Notes under the pieces: generated by a model
Database searches by the model: none
What the model was told of the DNA's origin: nothing
The model's input: only the letters and a program-made list of their open reading frames with translations
In this document: in pieces, positions 1 to 5,800 of the stretch
Layout of the letters: every line of letters begins with the position of its first letter
Position numbering within the stretch: position 1 is the stretch's first letter
Position numbers and translations under genes: made by a program
Origin: Coriobacteriales bacterium
Lineage (GTDB): Bacteria > Actinomycetota > Coriobacteriia > Coriobacteriales > UBA8131
Assembly (NCBI GenBank): GCA_031263665.1
Contig: JAISFJ010000033.1
Coordinates: 1-6,260 of the forward strand
DNA: 6,260 bases
Direction: 5' to 3'

Positions 1-158
1 CCAGTAAAGTAAAAGGCAAACTCGGCATTGAAGTATTCTTTAATCAGGAAGGTCTTCCCCACGCGCCTGCGTCCATATACCGCGACAAACTCAGGTTGTC
101 CAGACGAATAATAGCGCTGTAGTTCGGCCTTCTCTTTGTTTCTCCCAATGATTCTCAT
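1..158 (-). CDS. AAA-type P-loop ATPase, DUF234/COG1672-like (partial, N-terminal 52 codons)
   Basis: The reading frame begins at an ATG (158-156) and runs off the left edge without a stop. The visible N-terminus starts MRIIGRNKEKAELQ, and a Walker A loop GRRRVGKT lies at residues 29-36, followed by FLIKEYF. The family assignment rests on this start: an (I)GR-x-x-E opening about 25 residues before a GRRRVGKT P-loop is typical of the 'archaeal ATPase'/COG1672 family, whose full members are about 450-480 residues and usually end in a DUF234 nuclease-like domain. That C-terminal part is outside the window. Members bind and presumably hydrolyse ATP in the cytoplasm; their role is unknown, with defence or mobile-element links suggested but unproven. 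The start is supported by a good ribosome binding site. The gene faces away from the DUF4143 ATPase at 1058-2365. The tandem palindromes at 201-324 probably contain its promoter. Family call fairly secure, function not. Confidence 0.85.
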   Translation of the reverse strand, partial: MRIIGRNKEKAELQRYYSSGQPEFVAVYGRRRVGKTFLIKEYFNAEFAFYFT

Positions 159-163
159 AGAAT

Positions 164-170
164 CTCCTTC
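164..170 (-). promoter_or_regulatory. Ribosome binding site of the DUF234-like ATPase
   Basis: On the minus strand GAAGGAG lies five bases before the ATG at 158-156. This is a strong Shine-Dalgarno match and fixes the start codon of the partial ATPase gene. Confidence 0.8.
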
Positions 171-200
171 ATAGTAGCAAAATCTGAGTATGCCCAAACC

Positions 201-251
201 TTCAATCAGTCGAAAACATGGTATATTATAGTGCTTTTCGACCTCTTGATG
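201..251. repeat. Operator-like imperfect palindrome, copy 1
   Basis: The left arm TCAATCAGTCGAAAA (from 202) and the right arm TTTTCGACCTCTTGA (to 249) are inverted repeats matching at 12 of 15 positions around an AT-rich centre. The same structure recurs 73 bp away at 274-324. The axis falls on a TATAAT hexamer read on the minus strand toward the ATPase gene, so a dimeric regulator bound here would cover the promoter. That role is inferred; the inverted repeat itself is directly visible. Confidence 0.7.
225..230 (-). promoter_or_regulatory. Candidate -10 box of the DUF234-like ATPase promoter
   Basis: TATAAT on the minus strand lies at the centre of palindrome copy 1, about 67 bases upstream of the ATG at 158. 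No TTGACA-like -35 is found at 16-18 bp spacing, because that stretch is occupied by the palindrome arm. A weaker equivalent, TCTAAT (302-297), sits at the corresponding place in palindrome copy 2. Transcription from here would give a leader of roughly 60 bases. Confidence 0.5.
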
Positions 252-273
252 CCCATTTTAGAAAGATTTTTGC

Positions 274-324
274 TTCAATCGGTCGAAAACATGGTAATTA
301 GACTATCTTTTCGCCCTATTGATG
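274..324. repeat. Operator-like imperfect palindrome, copy 2
   Basis: The left arm TCAATCGGTCGAAAA (from 275) and the right arm TTTTCGCCCTATTGA (to 322) match as inverted repeats at 13 of 15 positions. Both arms are displaced exactly 73 bp from those of copy 1. The string GTCGAAAACATGGTA is shared by the two copies, while the centres and the DNA between the copies differ, so the arms appear to be the conserved part. Confidence 0.7.
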
Positions 325-353
325 ATATGAAAGGCCACAAGCCCCAGGGCGCC

Positions 354-392
354 AATCGTGCGTCGCACTCGCCCGCGTCAATCGTGCGTCGC
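354..392. repeat. Short direct repeat at the left end of MITE-like copy A
   Basis: The 13-mer AATCGTGCGTCGC occurs at 354-366 and again at 380-392, an offset of 26 bp. The second occurrence overlaps the left terminus of the MITE-like element (384), so the first looks like a duplicated or older element end. Confidence 0.6.
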
Positions 393-720
393 GCGACGGC
401 GTCTCTTTTACGCACGCCCGTAAAGCGCGCTCTCTAAGTTTGCGAAGTTGGGCAAAGAGAAAGGGCGCCCAATTCGCTGGATTCTCGCTGCGCGCGTGTG
501 AGGTTTACTTTGGGCCACAGCCGAACTCAGCGTTTGCAAGAATGACGGGGCTGTGTGTTTTTGCAGGTAGATGAGTTATTTTGACCTGAGGTATCTCTCA
601 AAACGTCATTCTTGCGAAGCGAGAATCCAGCGAATCGCGCGCGTTCTTTGCGCGACTTCGCAACTTTAGAGAGCGCGCCTAACGATTGCGCTTGGAGACA
701 AACTCCTGCGCGCGACGCAC
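384..720. mobile_element. MITE-like palindromic element, copy A (non-coding)
   Basis: This 337-bp stretch is bounded by perfect 12-bp terminal inverted repeats, GTGCGTCGCGCG (384-395) and CGCGCGACGCAC (709-720). Inside them are further nested inverted segments: GCGCGCTCTCTAA (425-437) with TTAGAGAGCGCGC (666-678); TTCGCTGGATTCTCGC (473-488) with its complement from 619; and GCAAGAATGACG (536-547) with CGTCATTCTTGC (604-615). The whole element could fold into one long imperfect hairpin. The left half is nearly identical to 2470-2548 of copy B (76 of 79 bases for 430-508). No reading frame in it resembles a protein. A non-autonomous MITE or large REP-like element is the best reading; the mobilising enzyme is not in the window. 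Confidence 0.7.
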
Positions 721-726
721 TGTTGT

Positions 727-762
727 TGTGTGACAGAGGGGACGGTACTGTTTTGTCACACA
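727..762. repeat. GGGGACGGT-type REP-like palindrome, unit 1
   Basis: TGTGTGACA (727-735) and TGTCACACA (754-762) are perfect 9-bp inverted arms around a GAGGGGACGGTACTGTTT core. Palindromes with a GGGGACGGTTC core and variable arms are, as I recall, common between genes in several anaerobic bacteria and resemble substrates of REP-associated (Y1) transposases. No such transposase is seen here. Confidence 0.6.
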
Positions 763-800
763 CGATGTAAACAGCACAGCTCCCCTGATGCCACCTTAAC

Positions 801-844
801 CGTAGACAGGGGACGGTTCCTTGTCTACGTCTCCCCTGTCTACG
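801..844. repeat. GGGGACGGT-type REP-like palindrome, unit 2
   Basis: CGTAGACA (801-808) can pair with TGTCTACG at 822-829 or with a second TGTCTACG at 837-844. The core is GGGGACGGTTCC. In the second pairing the arms extend to CGTAGACAGGGGA against TCCCCTGTCTACG (832-844), a 13-bp perfect inverted repeat. The unit has the same core as unit 1 but different arms. Confidence 0.65.
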
Positions 845-1057
845 TCCATTTACATAACTTTGCAGAGGGTTAGTAGTACATGCCATAATCGGTACTTTCT
901 TGGAGTAGGGATTTTCGCTGTTTATTGCAGACAGTTTTTGGTGTACGAATTGAATTGACTATCTATGATTTTGGTGCGCATTTCTTCCCTTTGGTCTACC
1001 AATTTGGTGTATACTCGACTCGGTGATAGTGTTGCGGCTGTACGATTGGACAAAACA
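845..1057. other. Leader region before the DUF4143 ATPase, no gene seen
   Basis: This stretch separates the repeat cluster from the ATPase start chosen here. It contains the alternative upstream ATG at 965, which has no Shine-Dalgarno sequence, and a possible -10 hexamer at 1010-1015. No other structure or gene could be supported. Confidence 0.4.
1010..1015 (+). promoter_or_regulatory. Possible -10 box for the DUF4143 ATPase
   Basis: TATACT lies 42 bases before the ATG at 1058. No clear -35 hexamer is present at normal spacing. A small palindrome, TTGGTCTACCAA (991-1002), lies just upstream. If this promoter is real, the upstream ATG at 965 is not on the transcript, which favours the 1058 start. 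Weak evidence. Confidence 0.25.
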
Positions 1058-2365
1058 ATGCAAAGAAAACTCTATGCTTCAATCCAAAAATGGAAGACCC
1101 AAAACGACCTCAGGCCATTGATGCTGATAGGGGCCAGGCAAGTAGGTAAGACCTATTTGATAAGAGAGTTTTGCCAGCGGGAGTTTGCCGACTATGTGGA
1201 GTTCAATTTTTTCGACAGGCCCGATGTTGTGACAATGCTTGCAGAAGACATCCCAACGCAGCAAAAGATTGACCGCCTGGGGCTTTATGCGGGTCGTTCA
1301 ATCGACTTTACGACAACGGCCTTGTTCTTTGACGAAATACAGGAATCAGAAGACGCAATCGCCATGCTCAAATACTTCGCCGAATCACCCGTGCCGTACA
1401 AGGTGCTTTGTGCCGGTTCGCTTTTGGGGGTAAAGCTCAAGAGGCTAAGGAAGGCATTTCCCGTTGGCAAGGTGAAGAAACTCTATCTCCATACGATGGA
1501 TTTTGAGGAATTCCTGTTGGCATCAGGCGAAGAATTGCTGCGGGACGAGATATGCGCGTGCTTTTCTGAGAACCGACAGATGGCCAATGCGCTGCACCTG
1601 CGCTGCATGGACAGGTATCGGTCATATCTGTGTATAGGGGGGATGCCTGCCGCAGTGTCTGATTACCTTATCAAGGACAAGGATATACTTCGCTTTGATA
1701 CCAGTATATTAACCGACATCCGCAGCGACTATCTGGCTGATATGACCAAGCACATCGACTCTCCAATCGAGGCAGCCAGAATTGAACGGATATATTCTTC
1801 CCTGCCAGCTCAGCTGGGTAACACCAGCAGGAAGTTCCAGTATTCCAAAGTCAGGGAGGGCGCTAAGAGCCGCGATTACTACTCGGCATTGGACTGGTTG
1901 GTATCCAGTGGCATGGCGTTGCAGTGCCAGCAGGTCACCAAGCCAGAAAAACCGCTGAGAGGCAATGAGCGTGAAGGTTTTTTCAAGTTGTTTTTGAACG
2001 ACTCCGGACTCCTAAGCAATGCCATCAAGTTGTCGTTTGCTGACATAATGCTGAATCGAGACATACCGTTCAAAGGAGTTTTGGCGGAAAACTATGTTGC
2101 TGTTCAATTGGCTGCAAACAATCGCGAGTTATTCTATTGGCTGAGCGACAACAGCGCTGAAGTCGACTTTCTTCTTGAGGGAGGCTCGGACATTATGCCT
2201 GCCGAAGTTAAAGCCGGTGAGCACAAATACTCTGCAAGCCTGCGTTCGTACACCCAAAAGTATGTCCCCGAGCTCTCGGTGCGAATAACAGCATTAAACT
2301 TCGGCCTGACCAATAAAATCAAATCAGTGCCTCTGTACGCGGCCTTCTGCCTGGACGGTGACTGA
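1058..2365 (+). CDS. ATP-binding protein, AAA domain plus DUF4143 (COG1373 family)
   Basis: A 435-residue cytoplasmic P-loop ATPase of unknown role. Numbering from the ATG at 1058: the opening MQRKLYASIQKWK and P-loop GARQVGKT (25-32) are typical of COG1373; Walker B is FFDEIQ (90-95); a sensor-like CAGSLLG follows at 118-124. The C-terminal DUF4143 part includes KLFLNDSGLLS (310-320), GVLAENYVAVQL (340-351) and a PD-(D/E)xK-like nuclease signature AEVDFLL then PAEVKAG, with Asp370, Glu383 and Lys385 as candidate metal-site residues. The family is usually about 400-450 residues, so it looks complete. The frame stays open back to an ATG at 965, adding 31 residues that match nothing I recognise and lack a ribosome site; 1058 fits the family start better, though its own site is weak. 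MITE-like elements lie on both sides. Defence, toxin-like or mobile-element roles have been proposed for such proteins but are not shown here. Confidence 0.9.
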   Translation: MQRKLYASIQKWKTQNDLRPLMLIGARQVGKTYLIREFCQREFADYVEFNFFDRPDVVTMLAEDIPTQQKIDRLGLYAGRSIDFTTTALFFDEIQESEDAIAMLKYFAESPVPYKVLCAGSLLGVKLKRLRKAFPVGKVKKLYLHTMDFEEFLLASGEELLRDEICACFSENRQMANALHLRCMDRYRSYLCIGGMPAAVSDYLIKDKDILRFDTSILTDIRSDYLADMTKHIDSPIEAARIERIYSSLPAQLGNTSRKFQYSKVREGAKSRDYYSALDWLVSSGMALQCQQVTKPEKPLRGNEREGFFKLFLNDSGLLSNAIKLSFADIMLNRDIPFKGVLAENYVAVQLAANNRELFYWLSDNSAEVDFLLEGGSDIMPAEVKAGEHKYSASLRSYTQKYVPELSVRITALNFGLTNKIKSVPLYAAFCLDGD

Positions 2366-2419
2366 GGCAACAACATGTGCCCCCGGTTCATCCCAACCAT
2401 GCACAAACTGCGTCACAAA

Positions 2420-2730
2420 GTCGTGTGTCGCCCGCAGCATGTTTACCTCTCATGTAAGCGCAAGGCGGGCTCTCTAAGCTTGCGAAGTTGGGCAAAGAGA
2501 AAGGGCGCCCAATTCGCTGGATTCTCGCTGCGCGCGTGCAAGGTTTACCTCAGGTACAACCGGACTCAGCGCTTGCAAGACGAAGGTTGAAAGCGCATTC
2601 TCACTGGATTCCCCCTTCGTGGCGCACATGACGAAAATGTATCTTGGCCTTGGCTGCGGTAGCAGCCAATACTTAGAGAGCACGCCTTGCGGTTGCGTCT
2701 GGGACAAACACACTGCGTGCGACACACGAC
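2420..2730. mobile_element. MITE-like palindromic element, copy B (non-coding)
   Basis: A 311-bp element begins 54 bases after the ATPase stop. Its terminal inverted repeats, GTCGTGTGTCGCCCGCAG (2420-2437) and CTGCGTGCGACACACGAC (2713-2730), match at 17 of 18 positions. An inner pair, GCAAGGCGGGCTCTCTAAG (2460-2478) and its complement (2672-2690), matches at 18 of 19, and a small central pair is ACGAAGG (2580-2586) with CCTTCGT (2614-2620). The segment 2470-2548 is nearly identical to 430-508 of copy A at a constant offset of 2040, and the right ends of A and B are also recognisably related. Both copies have the same orientation. No convincing protein is encoded. Clear target duplications could not be identified. 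Confidence 0.75.
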
Positions 2731-2764
2731 TGACGGGCGCGACTGATACTCACCGGTTGGTGCG

Positions 2765-2810
2765 GGCGTGGGGGACCGGGGCTAGTGTCCCAACTCCTGT
2801 CCCCCACGCC
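2765..2810. repeat. GC-rich palindrome (REP-like)
   Basis: GGCGTGGGGGAC (2765-2776) and GTCCCCCACGCC (2799-2810) are a perfect 12-bp inverted repeat with a 22-base loop. The GGGGAC string in the arms recalls the palindromes at 727-844. No T-tract follows on either strand, so it reads better as a REP-like or transcript-end stabilising hairpin than as a terminator by itself. Confidence 0.6.
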
Positions 2811-2818
2811 ACAAAGGT

Positions 2819-2850
2819 GGAAAGGCCGCTATTGGGGTAGCGGCCTTTCC
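2819..2850 (-). terminator. Intrinsic terminator after the dockerin protein gene (possibly bidirectional)
   Basis: GGAAAGGCCGCT (2819-2830) and AGCGGCCTTTCC (2839-2850) form a perfect 12-bp stem with an 8-base loop. It starts 39 bases past the TAA at 2892-2890 of the minus-strand gene. The U-tract is short and broken (the stem's TTTCC, then ACCTTTG). The symmetric AAAGGCC/GGCCTTT stem could also stop plus-strand transcripts arriving from the ATPase side. Confidence 0.7.
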
Positions 2851-2889
2851 TGGAGATGAGGAAACGAGTAGGTGTGTTTGGGTCGTTCT

Positions 2890-5800
2890 TTATGGCAGGC
2901 CCGCCGCCTTTCTCAGGATGCGGACTACGTCGGCCATGGTGAGGACGCCGTCGCCGTCTATGTCGGCGGCTGCGAGCTGGGCTGCCGTGGCGCTACCGGG
3001 GCCGCTGATGACAATGCGACCAACTTTAACGGCATCTAGGGCGGTAACACTGCCGTCGCCGTCCAAGTCGCCAACCTCAAGCGGGTCGGGGTCAGGGTCA
3101 GGGCCTGGGTCTGTGGACCCTGCGGGGGCAACGGTAAAGGAATCCGCATAGCGCGTGTCGGCGCTGTTCCACGTGGCTTCAAAGTCCTCGCCGTTGACCG
3201 TCAGCTCGTGGGTGCCTTGACTCACGAGGAAGTAGAGATTGGTGTCATAGTAGGTGCCGGAGCCATGCTTGGTGTCAAAGGTGCTTTCTGGCGTAGCAAT
3301 ATCGAAGTTATCCGGCGTGTAGGTGGTGGAGGCTCCGTAGTAGAAGCGGTGCAGGCCGCCAGAGTAGAAGGGCACGCCGTCTATGCTCACATCAAAGCTG
3401 TCGGCAGCCTCAGAAAGCTGTGCGGTATCAAACGCAAGCACGTAGGCAGCCTCTCCGTCTGCGGTCAGGCGGGGGGCGAGGAGTTTGCTGTAGTCGAGCA
3501 CCTGATAGCTTTCGGTGTAGTCGCCCCAAAGCGAGTTGCCCGTACGCGTAGCCCTGAAGGAACCACCCGTCATCGTAAAGGAGCCACGCCGACCAATGGC
3601 ATCACCTTGCCAATCGCCAATGATGGTGAGGTTACCGCCCTTGAGAAAGACAGGGCCAGCGCTTGACGACTGATAGCCGTCCCCTATGGCGTCTCCCCAT
3701 GCCTTGTTAACGAGCACCACCTCACCACCGGCTATGGTGATGGGGTCGTTGGGGATGCCTAACGTGAAGGAGGTCATGCCGCCGTCGCCGCCGATACACG
3801 GGCCGGTCCTGGTACCCTTGATAAAGATGTGGCCGCTTTGGATGGTGATGGTGCCGGAAGGCTCGTTGACAAAGCCGCCGATGCCCGCACCCGCACCATC
3901 TTTATACGCATACAGCGTTCCCGTGCCGTCCGGCCCGCCGTTAATGACAAGCTCTGTGCCTTTGGCAGCATGGATGAAGCCGTTTGGTCCATAGCCGTCG
4001 CCACTAGCCAAAGTTTCCAACACGTTTTCGCCTTTGAGGGTCAAGGTGTTTGACGCACCCGTGAAGTCGAGAATACCGTACATCCAAAGGTCACAGATGG
4101 TCATATTGGCGCCCTCAACGCAGTTGAAGGTGATGGACTTAAAAAGTTCACTTGTTTCTGGCCCGATTCCCTTACCGACTATCTCCACCGGCTCGGTGGT
4201 CAAGACAGCTATGTTGCCTATATCATTGGCATCTTGTTGACGCAGATAGTAGGTGCCACCGAACAGGATGATATCGCCAGGGTCAACGTATTGTATTGTT
4301 CCGTCTTCTGTCGGTACAAGGCTTACCTCCAGCGCAAGGCTGTCTTTGCCGAGGAATTGGAAGCTGCCGGCCTTCGTGTCATAGCCTTCCTTAGACACCG
4401 TAAACTGGTAGCTGCCGGCCTGTAACACTACGTAAGTCATGGGGTCATCTTCACTTGGAGCACACAGCGTGCCCTCGGCATCGGTGACCTCAACGGTCGC
4501 GTCGGCAGGGTCGAGAGTAAAGGTGGCGGTTGAGAAGGCCTCGTATTCTTCAACGTGATAGTAGCCATCCTCGTAGCGCTCGGCGCTCAAACGCAGGCTT
4601 GGGCCGAATTTGACGAAGAGCCTTAGGTGAGTGTCGTAGAATAGGGTGTCGAATCTTCCACCAGAGAGATACAAGCTCCCATTGTAGCCCCCGCTTTTTT
4701 GGCAGACAAGACCGATGAACGTGCCGCCGTAGATGTTAGTATCGTTAACCCACTCAAAAGCGGTGGCGCCCTTTATGGTAGTATCGCCGTATATTCCCCC
4801 GCGGACGCCACCCTCCAGCCCGATACCGCTGCCAGCATCGATGGTACAATCCTCGATTATCGTAATGCCGCCGACCACACCACCGTAAATCACCATGTTG
4901 TTTAGCTTTTCCACGCTATGGCTTCGCGCAGTGCTTAGTTTGCCCCGGCCATCGGAGATGAGCCCTTGGTCCCCCCAGAGAACCAGAGTGCCATTGCTTA
5001 TCTGTGGCGTGACCACCGTCTCGTAGTTTCCTGAAGGCTGATAAACAGCAGTAAGAGCAATGCCACGCACATACAACGTATAGCCATTAAAGTCCAGCGA
5101 ACAGGTACTTTCTTCTATACTGAGCAGGTCCGCCCCGTAAAACTGATTTCTAAGCAACACGATAGTATCGCCGTCCTGACCGGCTGCAAAGGCGGCATCT
5201 AAGGTATCGTATTCGACGTCATCGATAGCGGCGACCGGCTTGTCGGCAGTATCAGTGGCTTCAACCACCACATGGATAGCAGAGGTAAAGCCTCCATCGG
5301 TAGTCGTGGCGGTAATCGTCGCCATGCCCGGTGCCACTGCAGATACCATCCACCTATCCTCAACAAAACTAACCGTGGCCACATCCTCATCGTCACTGAC
5401 CATGCTGGAAATGGATTTGTCGGCAGCATCCTCCGGGAAGACACGAACAAATATATCGCTCGTATCACCGATTTCAAGCAGGAAGGGGATGCGACCTGCA
5501 TTGCCTCCTTCTGACTTCGAATACAGCGCGACCCCTATCACCGGCTGATAGACCGTGACCTCGCAGCTGGCAGATACCCCGCTGCCGTCCTGGGCGGTCG
5601 CCGTGATGGTGGTGGTACCAACAGCCTTAGGCGTCACCACGCCATCTGCCACCGTAGCGATTGCAGTATCGCTGCTCTCCCAACGAAGCCCCTTGTTAGC
5701 GGCGTCTTCCGGCAACACACGAGCGTCAAGGGTAAGCGACCCACCAAGAGGAACCGACGCGGTCTCTGGGTCAAGCTCAATTGATTCAACAGGCGTACCA

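Noticed and set aside
354..392. Possible CRISPR-like spacing of the AATCGTGCGTCGC repeats
   Set aside because: There are only two short copies 26 bp apart, linked to the MITE end; no array, leader or cas gene is present.
231..437. A 68-codon plus-strand reading frame across the tandem palindromes
   Set aside because: It overlaps the operator-like repeats and the MITE-like element, its protein is Arg/Ser-rich without any family feature, and there is no ribosome site.
527..886. A 119-codon minus-strand reading frame
   Set aside because: It runs through MITE-like copy A and the REP-like palindromes; its composition follows the repeats and no domain is recognisable.
2375..2840. Overlapping small reading frames on both strands downstream of the DUF4143 gene
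   Set aside because: They lie inside MITE-like copy B and the adjoining palindromes, lack ribosome sites and read as repeat-derived sequence.
2765..2850. Possible riboswitch or structured RNA from the two adjacent hairpins
   Set aside because: The position just past the end of the large gene and the simple perfect stems fit a terminator plus a REP-like palindrome; no conserved riboswitch core is visible.
3208..3666. A 152-codon plus-strand frame opposite the dockerin protein gene
   Set aside because: It is antisense to a clearly coding frame with recognised domains; the long open stretch follows from the GC-biased codon use of the real gene.
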